NCBI RefSeq assembly: GCF_900186535.1
Contig: NZ_FYDE01000004.1
Span: forward strand, 558,001 to 622,000
From: Marasmitruncus massiliensis
GTDB lineage: Bacteria > Bacillota > Clostridia > Oscillospirales > Ruminococcaceae
Direction of reading: 5' to 3'
Length of the DNA stretch: 64,000 nucleotides
Position numbers and translations under genes: made by a program
In this document: positions 44,279 through 52,794 of the stretch, one piece after another
Layout of the letters: each line of letters starts with the position of its first letter
How positions within the stretch are numbered: position 1 is the stretch's first letter
The notes under the pieces: generated by a model
The model's input: the letters and a program-made list of their open reading frames with translations, nothing else
Databases searched by the model: none
What the model was told of the DNA's origin: nothing

Positions 44279-46021
44279 TTGAAACAGTTGATGTTGGGCA
44301 ATCAGGCGGTTGCCAGAGGCCTTTTTGAGGCCGGATGCAGGGTAGTTTCCAGTTATCCGGGAACCCCCTCCACCGAAATTACCGAATATGTGAGTCTTTA
44401 TAACGAGATTTATGCCGAATGGGCGCCGAATGAAAAGGTTGCCTGCGAAGTGGCGCTCGGCGCCTCGATCGGCGGCGCGCGCTCGTTCTGCGCGATGAAG
44501 CATGTGGGGCTTAACGTGGCGGCCGACCCGCTGTTTACAGCTTCCTATACGGGAGTGGGCGGCGGTTTCATTCTCTGCGTTGCGGACGACCAGGGAATGC
44601 ACAGCTCCCAGAACGAGCAGGATTCCCGTCACTACGCCGTGGCGTCAAAGCTGCCGATGCTGGAACCGGCGGATTCTCAGGAATGCATTGATTTTGTGAA
44701 GGCGGCCTATGACCTTTCGGAAGAATACGATACGCCGGTCATCCTGCGCACCTGTACCCGCGTGGCACATTCCCAGAGTATTGTGGAGACCGGCGAACGG
44801 GCGGAAGTTCCTGTCAGGCCGTATGTGAAGGACCCCAAAAAATATGTGATGATGCCCGGCAACGCGATCGGCCGCCATGTGGTGGTTGAAGAGCGTATGC
44901 GCAGGCTGGCGGCCCTTGCGGAAACAACGGGGCTGAACCGCATCGAATACGGCGACAAAAAGATTGGGTTTGTCACCGCGGGCATCTGCTATCAGTATGT
45001 CAAAGAAGCGTTCCCGCAGGCGAGCGTCCTCAAGCTCGGCATGGTGAATCCCTTGCCGGTGGATTTGATCCGCCAGTTTGCTTCGCAGGTAGATACACTC
45101 TACGTTGTGGAGGAGCTTGACCCCGTCATTGAAACACATTGCAAGGCGAATGGCATCCAGACGGAAGGGAAGTCCTTGTTCGGCCTGCTCGGCGAGCTTT
45201 CCCAGCGGAAGGTTGCGGCGGCTCTGGGTCAGCCTGTGCCGGAATCCTTCGGGTTCGGTGAAACAATTCCGGTGCGCCCGCCTGTCCTCTGCCCGGGCTG
45301 TCCCCACCGCGGCCTGTTCTATACGCTGAACAAGCTGAAAGTCATGGTAAGCGGCGATATCGGCTGCTATACGCTCGGCGCCCTTCCGCCGCTGAACGCG
45401 GTGGACACCACCATCTGCATGGGTGCGTCGGTATCGGGCCTGCATGGGTTCAATCTCGCGCGCGGCGGTGATTCCGCCCGCAAATCGGTTGCGGTCATCG
45501 GAGACTCGACCTTTATGCATTCCGGTATTACCGGACTGATTGATATTACCTATAACCGCGGCAATTCCACGGTGATTGTGCTGGACAATTCCATCACCGG
45601 CATGACCGGCCACCAGCAGAACCCCACCACCGGGCTGACGCTGAAAAATCAGCCTACACCGCAGGTTTCCATTGAAAAAATCTGCGAGGCGGCGGGCGTC
45701 AGACGTGTGCGCGTGGTCGACCCCAACGAGCTGAAAGAACTGGAAGCGGTTATCCGGGAGGAACTCGAAGCGGATGAGCCTTCGGTCATCATTACAAGGC
45801 GTCCCTGCGCACTCTTAAAGTGCGTCAAGCACAAGCCCGCGCTGGCAGTTAATCAGGAAAAATGCAAAAGCTGTAAAATGTGCATGAAGATCGGCTGTCC
45901 CGCGATCAGCATCGTCGGCGGCAGAATCGTGATCGACGATACGCTGTGCGTGGGCTGTGACCTGTGCAAAAAGATGTGCGGTTTCGGAGCAATCCAATCC
46001 GCTGAGGAGGCGGCAAAATGA
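44279..46021 (+). CDS. iorA: Indolepyruvate ferredoxin oxidoreductase subunit alpha
   Basis: Catalyses oxidative decarboxylation of aryl pyruvates to aryl-acetyl-CoA while reducing ferredoxin. The 580-residue subunit starts MKQLMLGNQAVARGLFEAG, has SSYPGTPSTEITEY, the TPP region (CPGCPHRGLFYTL, SGDIGCYTLG, GDSTFMHSGI near residue 405) and at the C-terminus two ferredoxin-type clusters (CKSCKMCMKIGCPA and CVGCDLCKKMCG). Start TTG 44279 with AAGGAG at 44264. Coupled by overlap to iorB. Confidence 0.96.
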   Translation: MKQLMLGNQAVARGLFEAGCRVVSSYPGTPSTEITEYVSLYNEIYAEWAPNEKVACEVALGASIGGARSFCAMKHVGLNVAADPLFTASYTGVGGGFILCVADDQGMHSSQNEQDSRHYAVASKLPMLEPADSQECIDFVKAAYDLSEEYDTPVILRTCTRVAHSQSIVETGERAEVPVRPYVKDPKKYVMMPGNAIGRHVVVEERMRRLAALAETTGLNRIEYGDKKIGFVTAGICYQYVKEAFPQASVLKLGMVNPLPVDLIRQFASQVDTLYVVEELDPVIETHCKANGIQTEGKSLFGLLGELSQRKVAAALGQPVPESFGFGETIPVRPPVLCPGCPHRGLFYTLNKLKVMVSGDIGCYTLGALPPLNAVDTTICMGASVSGLHGFNLARGGDSARKSVAVIGDSTFMHSGITGLIDITYNRGNSTVIVLDNSITGMTGHQQNPTTGLTLKNQPTPQVSIEKICEAAGVRRVRVVDPNELKELEAVIREELEADEPSVIITRRPCALLKCVKHKPALAVNQEKCKSCKMCMKIGCPAISIVGGRIVIDDTLCVGCDLCKKMCGFGAIQSAEEAAK

Positions 46022-46599
46022 GCGTGAAAAAGATTATGATTGTAGGTGTGGGCGGTCAGGGCTCCCTGCTGGCTTCCAGGCTGATGGGAAATGTGCTGAT
46101 GGCGCAGGGCTTTGACGTCAAAGTATCGGAAGTGCACGGAATGGCACAGCGCGGCGGTTCGGTCGTTACCTATGTCACCTACGGCGACAAGGTGTATTCC
46201 CCGGTTATCACGGAAGGGGAAGCAGACGCGATTGTCTCCTTTGAAAAACTGGAGGCCGCGAGATGGCTGTCCTACCTCAAAAAAGGCGGCAGGCTGATCG
46301 TCAATGACCAGCAGATTTCCCCAATGCCGGTCATTACCGGCGCAATGGAGTATCCGTCGGTTATTCTGGAAAAAATCAGGGAAAAGGGCGTTCAGGTAAT
46401 GGCGCTGGACGCGCTGGCTCTGGCGCATGAGGCCGGCAGCGCAAAGGCGGTCAATGTGGTGCTGATCGGGGTGCTGTCCGCCATGCTGGATTTTTCAGAC
46501 GAAGTATGGCAGAAGACGATTGAAACGACCGTCCCTGCCAAATTTCTTGAGCTGAACAGAAAAGCGTTCGAGCTTGGACGCCACGCAGTTTCAAAATAA
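46018..46599 (+). CDS. iorB: Indolepyruvate ferredoxin oxidoreductase subunit beta
   Basis: The 193-residue subunit shows the pyruvate-ferredoxin-oxidoreductase gamma-like fold: [38 protein letters not shown] and [16 protein letters not shown]. Its ATG overlaps the iorA stop in an ATGA arrangement, so both subunits are made in equal amounts. It completes the IorAB enzyme. Confidence 0.95.
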   Translation: MSVKKIMIVGVGGQGSLLASRLMGNVLMAQGFDVKVSEVHGMAQRGGSVVTYVTYGDKVYSPVITEGEADAIVSFEKLEAARWLSYLKKGGRLIVNDQQISPMPVITGAMEYPSVILEKIREKGVQVMALDALALAHEAGSAKAVNVVLIGVLSAMLDFSDEVWQKTIETTVPAKFLELNRKAFELGRHAVSK

Positions 46600-46618
46600 A
46601 TTTACAGGAGTGATCATT

Positions 46619-47923
46619 GTGCCGCAGTACCGCGATCCCATTGAATGCGCCCCGCTCGGGGAACTTCGCGCGCTCCAGTCCTACCGTTTGATCAAAACGG
46701 TGCGACATGTCTATGAAAATGTTCCGTTTTATCGCGATCGGTTTGACAAGCTGGGGCTGAAACCGGAGGATATCCGGTCGGTGGACGATTTGAGCAAGCT
46801 TCCTTTTACCTATAAGCAGGATTTGAGGGACAACTATCCGTACGGCCTGTTTGCGGTGCCGCAGGACCAGGTGGTGCGTATCCACGCGTCCTCCGGCACG
46901 ACCGGAAAGCAGACGGTTGTCGGTTACACCCAGAACGATCTCGACGTCTGGGCGGAGATTACCGCGCGCGCGTTGGTGGCCGCGGGCGGTTCGAAAAACG
47001 ACTTTGTACATATTTCTTATGGCTACGGCCTGTTTACAGGCGGATTGGGCCTGCATCAGGGCGCAACCGCGCTGGGCGCGTCGGTTATCCCGGTTTCCAC
47101 CGGCAACACCAAACGCCAGATTCAGATTATGCAGGATTTTGGTTCGGACATCCTCTGCTGCACCCCGTCCTATGCGCTTTACATGGGGGAGACGGTGCGC
47201 GAAATGGGTATCGACCCAAAAACCCTGAAACTGCGCGCGGGCGTTTTCGGCGCTGAGCCGTGGACGGAGCATATGCGTCAGGAAATCGAGCGGATGCTGG
47301 CGATCAAAGCCTATGACATTTACGGCCTTTCGGAAATCATGGGCCCGGGCGTTTCCTATGAATGTCCGGAACAGTCCGGCATGCATATCAATGAAGACCA
47401 TTTTATCGCGGAGATCATCGACCCGGATACCGGCGAGGTGCTCCCGGAAGGCGTCATGGGCGAACTGGTCTTTACCTGCATCACCAAGGAAGCGCTGCCG
47501 CTCATCCGCTACCGCACCCGCGATATCGCGATGCTCACCCGCAAGCCCTGCTCCTGCGGGCGCACGTTCATCAAGATGACAAAACCGGCCGGCCGGACCG
47601 ACGACATGCTGATTATCCGCGGCGTCAATGTGTTCCCGTCGCAGGTGGAAAGCGTTCTGCTCCAGTTCAGCGGCACCACGCCCAACTACCAGCTGATTGT
47701 GGATCGCGTGGGCGCACTGGATACGCTTGAGGTGCAGGTGGAAATGGATGAGCATATGACCTTCGACGCGGTACGCCTGATCGAAAAGCGCGAAAAGGAA
47801 ATCCGCGGCGCGCTCGAATCCACGCTTGGAATCGCCGCCGTGGTGCATCTTGTTTCCCCGAAAACGATCGCGCGCAGCGAAGGAAAAGCAAAACGCGTTA
47901 TCGACAAACGCTGCCTGGAATGA
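46619..47923 (+). CDS. paaK: Phenylacetate-CoA ligase family protein, copy 2
   Basis: A second aryl-CoA ligase in the operon, 434 residues, with [32 protein letters not shown] and [10 protein letters not shown]. It is clearly a paralogue of copy 1 but diverged (about half identical by eye), so the two may have different substrates. GTG 46619 follows AGGAG at 46606-46610; the longer frame from 46574 overlaps iorB. Confidence 0.9.
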   Translation: MPQYRDPIECAPLGELRALQSYRLIKTVRHVYENVPFYRDRFDKLGLKPEDIRSVDDLSKLPFTYKQDLRDNYPYGLFAVPQDQVVRIHASSGTTGKQTVVGYTQNDLDVWAEITARALVAAGGSKNDFVHISYGYGLFTGGLGLHQGATALGASVIPVSTGNTKRQIQIMQDFGSDILCCTPSYALYMGETVREMGIDPKTLKLRAGVFGAEPWTEHMRQEIERMLAIKAYDIYGLSEIMGPGVSYECPEQSGMHINEDHFIAEIIDPDTGEVLPEGVMGELVFTCITKEALPLIRYRTRDIAMLTRKPCSCGRTFIKMTKPAGRTDDMLIIRGVNVFPSQVESVLLQFSGTTPNYQLIVDRVGALDTLEVQVEMDEHMTFDAVRLIEKREKEIRGALESTLGIAAVVHLVSPKTIARSEGKAKRVIDKRCLE

Positions 47924-47929
47924 TATAAT
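47901..47929 (+). promoter_or_regulatory. Possible internal promoter before the ACT gene
   Basis: TCGACA (47901-47906) and TATAAT (47924-47929), 17-base spacer, at the 3' end of the second paaK. Confidence 0.45.
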
Positions 47930-47983
47930 AAAACCATAAAGTGGCAAATAAAAGCCGGATATCGGCAGAATGGGTGTTGAGCA

Positions 47984-48409
47984 ATGATCATTAAGCAGTT
48001 ATCCGTTTTTGTGGAAAACCAGCCGGGCAGGCTTGCGGAGATTACCGACGCACTTTATAAAAAAGATATCGACATCCGTGCGCTTTCTATCGCAGATACC
48101 ACGAATTTCGGTATTCTGCGCCTGATTGTCAACCATCCTTCGCGCGCGGAATCGGCGCTGAAAGAACAGGGGTTCACCGTTTCGCAGACCGATGTGATCG
48201 GCGTGGGTGTTGAGGACCGCCCCGGCGGGCTTGCCGCCGCGCTGGAGGTGCTCAGGGACGCGAATATTGCGGTGGAGTATATGTACGCTTTCGTCAGCAA
48301 GGCGGAAAAAACCGCTTTTGTGATTCTTCGCGTGGAGGATAATGACGCAGCCATCCGGACGCTTCAGGAAAAGGGCGTGAAAATTCTCAGCGCCAATGAG
48401 ATTTACTGA
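47984..48409 (+). CDS. Tandem ACT domain protein
   Basis: The 141-residue protein consists of two ACT domains (residues 1-65, LSVFVENQPGRLAEITDAL; residues 70-141, VGVEDRPGGLAAALEVL), which bind amino acids. It resembles the ACT proteins that accompany iorAB and paaK in Firmicutes and may sense aromatic or branched amino acids to tune the pathway. It can be read with the operon or from the internal promoter. Confidence 0.88.
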   Translation: MIIKQLSVFVENQPGRLAEITDALYKKDIDIRALSIADTTNFGILRLIVNHPSRAESALKEQGFTVSQTDVIGVGVEDRPGGLAAALEVLRDANIAVEYMYAFVSKAEKTAFVILRVEDNDAAIRTLQEKGVKILSANEIY

Positions 48410-48424
48410 AAACAGGTTCTTTCG

Positions 48425-48456
48425 AAAAACGGGCGGAAATGCTTCCGCCCGTTTTT
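48425..48456. terminator. Bidirectional terminator after the ACT gene
   Basis: Perfect 14-bp inverted repeat (48425-48438 with 48443-48456), 4-base loop, with A5 and T5 flanks; shared with the convergent lipoprotein gene. Confidence 0.92.
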
Positions 48457-48457
48457 A

Positions 48458-49663
48458 TCATTCTGTCAGATACTTTGGATTCAAAAAACGCATCTCTACA
48501 TTTGCAAGGTCGGAGTAATAGACAAAGCAGTCGGGCGTATTCTGCGCAAGCATCAGGGTAGGCTGGTCAACAAGCAGCAGGCTGTGATTATATCCCTCCT
48601 CTCCGGAACCCTCGTAACCACTTGCGCATACCTGAATCAGACCGCCGGGCTTTAACTGTAAAATCGTGTCCACAACATCGCCTTTAAGCCCGTATTCCAT
48701 CTCTTCCGACGCATACCCCCAGAAATGCGCCACATTTTCCCATGCGGGTGACCCGCCCCCTGATCCCGCGAACCATTCCCCGGTCATTTCGTCCCGCCGT
48801 TCAACCGCGTCCTGCTCCCCTCCGCTGAAGCCATACCAGATGCACTGCGATGTAAAGTTGGAACAGTTCCCCATCCAGTCGCTGATCCGGTAAAAGGCGG
48901 GGTTCGGCGTTTCCGTGTAAGCTTTTGCATAACGAACGGCCTGTCTGCTGTTATAGGGGATGGAACCGGGCGGCCGGTCTGTTTGCTGAACGTCATATCG
49001 AACTGTCTCTTTGCGAAACTCGTTTTGCAGGCTTTTCAGCAGGTCCTGTTTTGATGGCGGTTCAAGCAGGGAATCCCGGCCGAATTTGCGTTCCGATCCC
49101 GGGTAGTAGTGGAAAGTAATGACCCATCCGCCGCTTATCTGCTTGAGCTTCATCGTGTGCTGGGCGTTTACTGCGAAAAAAGGCGGGTAGGCGCGCCCTT
49201 TCTCACCTGTGATTGTAAAATGGATGATCGTTTCCGTGCTGTCCGCGAATTCTTCTTTTTCCCAGAACTCCATACGTTCGTCATTTGCGTCCCGGTCGAA
49301 GTGAATGGTATATGGAAAATGGCGGGTTTCCACATAGCAGAACCGATTTTCGGCGATCAGTTTTCTGCGCAGGATCAGCGTATCCAGCCATGCCGCTTCA
49401 TTGCGGTTCTGAATTTGGCCCATATCCATCAGGCGGCTGTAATCGGCATTTTTCAGGCTGGTGTATGCCTGATACTGTAAATCCAGAAATAGTTCGATAA
49501 TCTCCCGGGGCGTAAGCCCCGCAGAAGGTAATAGAGCCTGTTCCGCTTTTTCAGAACGATGATCGGATCTTTGCAGTATTTTGGCAAAAGCCGTGCATTC
49601 CTCTTTCACCGCGCAGCCCGCCAGCAGAATGGAGGCAAGAAAAACAAAAATCAGTTTTTTCAT
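48458..49663 (-). CDS. Lipoprotein with putative amidase domain
   Basis: The 401-residue protein has a lipoprotein signal peptide ending in LLAGC (Cys at residue 17). The C-terminal part (about residues 235-401) matches the putative amidase domain family, with YNSRQAVRYAKAYTETPN, then NCSNFTSQCIWYGF and HSLLLVD, consistent with a Cys/His active site. The ATG at 49663 follows AAGGAGG; TTG 49669 lies too close. Likely acts on the cell wall outside the membrane. Confidence 0.78.
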   Translation of the reverse strand: MKKLIFVFLASILLAGCAVKEECTAFAKILQRSDHRSEKAEQALLPSAGLTPREIIELFLDLQYQAYTSLKNADYSRLMDMGQIQNRNEAAWLDTLILRRKLIAENRFCYVETRHFPYTIHFDRDANDERMEFWEKEEFADSTETIIHFTITGEKGRAYPPFFAVNAQHTMKLKQISGGWVITFHYYPGSERKFGRDSLLEPPSKQDLLKSLQNEFRKETVRYDVQQTDRPPGSIPYNSRQAVRYAKAYTETPNPAFYRISDWMGNCSNFTSQCIWYGFSGGEQDAVERRDEMTGEWFAGSGGGSPAWENVAHFWGYASEEMEYGLKGDVVDTILQLKPGGLIQVCASGYEGSGEEGYNHSLLLVDQPTLMLAQNTPDCFVYYSDLANVEMRFLNPKYLTE

Positions 49664-49769
49664 GAACAACCTCCTTGATTCCAGATTCCCTTCTATTCTT
49701 ATGAATGCTGATTCCGATCTTTTACTGAGATACGGCCGCTTTTAAAATTTTGTGGTCCGGTTTCCAACA

Positions 49770-49807
49770 AAAATCCCCTCGCCCGCGACGCGGGCAAGGG
49801 GGATTTT
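49770..49807 (-). terminator. Terminator of the DUF3298-type gene
   Basis: Hairpin with GC arms around GAC (49774-49802 region) and T/A flanks; reads best as a minus-strand terminator just after the gene at 49863. Confidence 0.7.
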
Positions 49808-49862
49808 GCATGGCTTTCTTGTTTGGTTTCCATGGGAAAGCTTCTTGAGGGACTCAGCCTGT

Positions 49863-50555
49863 TTATTGAGCCCTGCCGCACACCGGGCGACGAGGCCCTC
49901 TCGGCGAATACGGGATCACAAATTCGCGGATTCCGGCGACATAAGGGGCGATTTCATAAAGCTGGAAGTAAATCACCAATCCCTCCGGTTTCAGATAAAA
50001 GTTGCTTTCGTCAAAACTATTGGATACGTTTTCCTCATAATCCTCGAAATATGGATTGTCACCGGCTTTAATCTGGTCAGCGATTTGTTTTTGAATAGTT
50101 TTGATCAGATATGTTCGATAGTTGGCGTTTCCGGGGAACAGCTGTGAAAGCGAAAGCCTGCGTCCGCTTTGCAGATTCCAGGTATCCGAGCTCCTTACCG
50201 TATTGCCGTGTGCCCCTCCGGTATATTCGTACCGGTCATAGTAAAGGCTGAGTGCGCAATTCTGCCGGTAGGTGACGGTATAGTCCTGCTCCGCCTGAAA
50301 TTCCCTGACTGGGTAATCATGCTCCATGGATTCCCTGTATTGTTCTACGGCCATCCGATAAAGCCTGGTCCTGCAGTAATGCTCAAACGCGAGCGCGTTA
50401 GCCTGATAAAATAAACTGATTCTGAGCGCGGTTCCCTGAAATACCGGTGAAATAAACAGCGGATAATTGATTTTATAGCTTAAAACCGCCGTTTCCCGAT
50501 AATACATCGTATCTTTCAGCGTATTGTTCCTTACGATTACGCTTTGAACTGGCAT
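49863..50555 (-). CDS. DUF3298/DUF4163-type domain protein
   Basis: The 230-residue protein lacks a signal peptide in this reading. It has the pattern DYTVTYRQNCALSLYYDRYEYTGGAHG (in parts) and LFPGNANYRTYLIKTIQKQI, then FYLKPEGLVIYFQLYEIAPY, which is the DUF4163-DUF3298 layout also found in RsiV-like anti-sigma factors. Function here is unknown. ATG 50555 has AGGAGGTG upstream; the frame continues left into a terminator hairpin and is not used there. Confidence 0.75.
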   Translation of the reverse strand: MPVQSVIVRNNTLKDTMYYRETAVLSYKINYPLFISPVFQGTALRISLFYQANALAFEHYCRTRLYRMAVEQYRESMEHDYPVREFQAEQDYTVTYRQNCALSLYYDRYEYTGGAHGNTVRSSDTWNLQSGRRLSLSQLFPGNANYRTYLIKTIQKQIADQIKAGDNPYFEDYEENVSNSFDESNFYLKPEGLVIYFQLYEIAPYVAGIREFVIPYSPRGPRRPVCGRAQ

Positions 50556-50613
50556 TGCCAAACACCTCCTTACATGCAGGATATGCCGCACGGCGCCGTT
50601 TTGACTATCAGCC

Positions 50614-50660
50614 AAAAACAGAAGAACCACCCCGATAACCGGAGTGGTTCTTCTGTTTTT
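50614..50660 (-). terminator. Terminator of murC
   Basis: Long stem (50614-50634 with 50640-50660, one mismatch) with A5 and T5 ends, 30 bases after the murC stop. Confidence 0.88.
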
Positions 50661-50689
50661 GCCGCGACACCGGCGGCTTATCCTTGTTT

Positions 50690-52051
50690 CTATCTTTTCA
50701 GCATCATTTTGGCACATTTGTTGACGTCGCCGCAGCCCAGTGTAATAACCAGGTCTCCGGGCTGGGCGTTCGTCGTGACATAATCGGTAATTTCTTCAAA
50801 TTCAGGGAACCAGACCGAACCGGGGATTTTTTCGGCAAGCTGGCTGGTATAAATACCGTCCGTATTTTTCTCCCGGCTCCCCATAATTTCAGACATCACG
50901 ACTTTGTCGGCCAGCGACAGCGCCTTTGCGAAATCATCCATCAGAAGCTTTGTACGGGAATAGGTAAACGGCTGGAATACCGCCCAGACCTGATTGAAAT
51001 GCAGCTCCTTGGCGGCTTTCAGCGTAACGGCAATTTCTGCGGGATGGTGGGCGTAGTCGTCCGCGATCGTGATGCCGCGTACCTTTCCCAGAATTTCAAA
51101 CCTGCGTGCCGCGCCGCGGAATCCGGCGAGCTGCTCTTTCATTGCTTCGACAGGGGTTCCAACGTAAAGGGCGGCGGCAATGGCTGCGACCGCGTTGAGA
51201 ATGTTATGCCGTCCGGGAACATGGATGGTAAAACGCCCCAGTCTATTTTTGCCGGAATACAGGTCAAAAGAGGACTCCGCGCCTTCATGCACAATTTCGG
51301 CGGGGTAGTAGTCGCAATGATCCGACCAGCCAAACGTCAGCAGCTCTTTGCCGGATATGCCCTCCATTGCCTTAACGGTATTCGCGTCGTCGCCGTTATA
51401 GAAAACCGCTTTCTGCGCCAGGGACGCAAATCGGTGAAAGGAACGGATGACATTCTCGATCGTTCCAAAATAGTCGAGATGGTCGGCATCGACATTCAAA
51501 ATGACGGCAATATCGGGGAAAAGCTGCAAAAAGTGATCGTTGAACTCGCAGGCTTCGCAGACCATGATGTCACTTTTACCTACACAGCCGCTTCCGTGAA
51601 TCAGCGGGAGCTTTCCGCCGATGACCGCAGTCGGGTCCAGCCCGGCGCCGACCAAAACCTGCGTGATCATGGAAGTCGTGGTGGTCTTGCCGTGGGTGCC
51701 GCAGACACAGATGCAGTTTTGATACCGCGAGGTCAGATAACCCAGCAGCTCCGCGCGTTCAATCGTGGGGACGCCGCTGCCCTTTGCGGCGCGAAGCTCG
51801 GGATTGTCGCTCATAATCGCAGCGGTGTAAACGATCAAATCGGCGCCGCCGATATTTTCGGCGCGCTGCCCCAGAAATACTTCCACACCCATCTCCCGTT
51901 CAAGCGCAAGGGTGTCGGTTTCATTGTTATCGCTCCCGGAAATGCGGTAGCCTTTGCTGTGTAAAATCTGGACGAGCGGATACATTCCTGACCCGCCGAC
52001 CCCGATAAAATGAATATGTTTTGCGTTTTCCAACAGTTTTCCGTCGAACAT
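50690..52051 (-). CDS. murC: UDP-N-acetylmuramate-L-alanine ligase MurC
   Basis: Adds L-alanine to UDP-MurNAc with ATP, the first peptide step of peptidoglycan synthesis. The 453-residue product has FIGVGGSGMYPLVQIL, GSDNNETD, the ATP loop GTHGKTTTTSMI near residue 110, HHPAEI and RTRTK-like YSRTKLL motifs. The ATG at 52051 has GGAG upstream; ATG 52063 is the alternative and adds four residues. Confidence 0.95.
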   Translation of the reverse strand: MFDGKLLENAKHIHFIGVGGSGMYPLVQILHSKGYRISGSDNNETDTLALEREMGVEVFLGQRAENIGGADLIVYTAAIMSDNPELRAAKGSGVPTIERAELLGYLTSRYQNCICVCGTHGKTTTTSMITQVLVGAGLDPTAVIGGKLPLIHGSGCVGKSDIMVCEACEFNDHFLQLFPDIAVILNVDADHLDYFGTIENVIRSFHRFASLAQKAVFYNGDDANTVKAMEGISGKELLTFGWSDHCDYYPAEIVHEGAESSFDLYSGKNRLGRFTIHVPGRHNILNAVAAIAAALYVGTPVEAMKEQLAGFRGAARRFEILGKVRGITIADDYAHHPAEIAVTLKAAKELHFNQVWAVFQPFTYSRTKLLMDDFAKALSLADKVVMSEIMGSREKNTDGIYTSQLAEKIPGSVWFPEFEEITDYVTTNAQPGDLVITLGCGDVNKCAKMMLKR

Positions 52052-52370
52052 TGCAAGCTCCATTCCGCCGTCCTGCACGGCACGTAGAATTCACCTATAC
52101 TTTCCCCCAAAACAGGTAAATGGAAAAGTTTGTATGCGCACCGTTTCCGGCGTGGGCCAGACCGATGCGAAAACATAGCAGAAACAACCGCCAGCCTAAA
52201 AGATTTCTGTACAAGCCGCCAGTTTTCAATAGTGATCATTGGTTATCATGCTTTATCTTATCCAGTATAGGGTGTTTTTGTGAAAAATTCAAGTGGACAA
52301 GCAGCTGCTGCATAACTTTCCCCGGCCTGCCAAATACTATCATTGACAAACATTTAGGAGGAAATGCAGC
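52052..52370. other. Divergent gap between murC and spoVG
   Basis: The 319-base gap holds the murC leader on the left and the spoVG leader on the right. I see no clear sigma-A promoter or repeat; sigma-H control of spoVG, as in Bacillus, is possible. Confidence 0.45.
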
Positions 52371-52676
52371 ATGACCATCACCGATATTAAAATTCGACGT
52401 ACCTATCAGGACACACGGCTGCGCGCGTTAGTTTCACTGACCATCGACGGAGAGTTCGCCGTGCATGATATCAAGGTAATTGAGGGGCCGGAGCGCCTGT
52501 TTGTTGCGATGCCCAGCAGAAGGGACGAAAATGGAATTTTCCGCGATATTGCCCATCCGATTACCACCGGGGCGCGCCATATGATGGAGGAGAGTATTTT
52601 GGCAGCCTATCACGAACATATCACAAATCAGCAGGCTCATGAGCATGAATCGGCGGAAAAAGAAGGGAACCCGTAA
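52371..52676 (+). CDS. spoVG: Septation regulator SpoVG
   Basis: The 101-residue protein has the SpoVG core MTITDIKIRRTY, RLRALVSLTIDGEFAVHDIK and FVAMPSRRDENG followed by DIAHPIT. SpoVG affects septation, sporulation timing and gene expression, likely as an RNA/DNA-binding protein. AGGAGG precedes the ATG. The stop codon lies in the loop of its terminator. It is upstream of a dac gene and the dpa operon, so sporulation and wall genes are grouped. Confidence 0.95.
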   Translation: MTITDIKIRRTYQDTRLRALVSLTIDGEFAVHDIKVIEGPERLFVAMPSRRDENGIFRDIAHPITTGARHMMEESILAAYHEHITNQQAHEHESAEKEGNP

Positions 52677-52689
52677 GGGTCCCCTTTTT
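52663..52689 (+). terminator. Terminator of spoVG
   Basis: Stem 52663-52672 with 52677-52686 (one mismatch), then T-run; the TAA of spoVG is in the loop. Confidence 0.78.
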
Positions 52690-52794
52690 GTGTCTTATTT
52701 TACACTTTTTTCACAAATTTAGACGGCTTTATGGTATATAATAATATCGATTGTTTTTTGATATTTTTTACTTTTCGATAGAGGACTTAGAAAT

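Noticed and set aside
46451-47947. 498-codon minus-strand frame opposite the second paaK
   Set aside because: Antisense to a well-supported ligase; high His/Arg content and no known motif.
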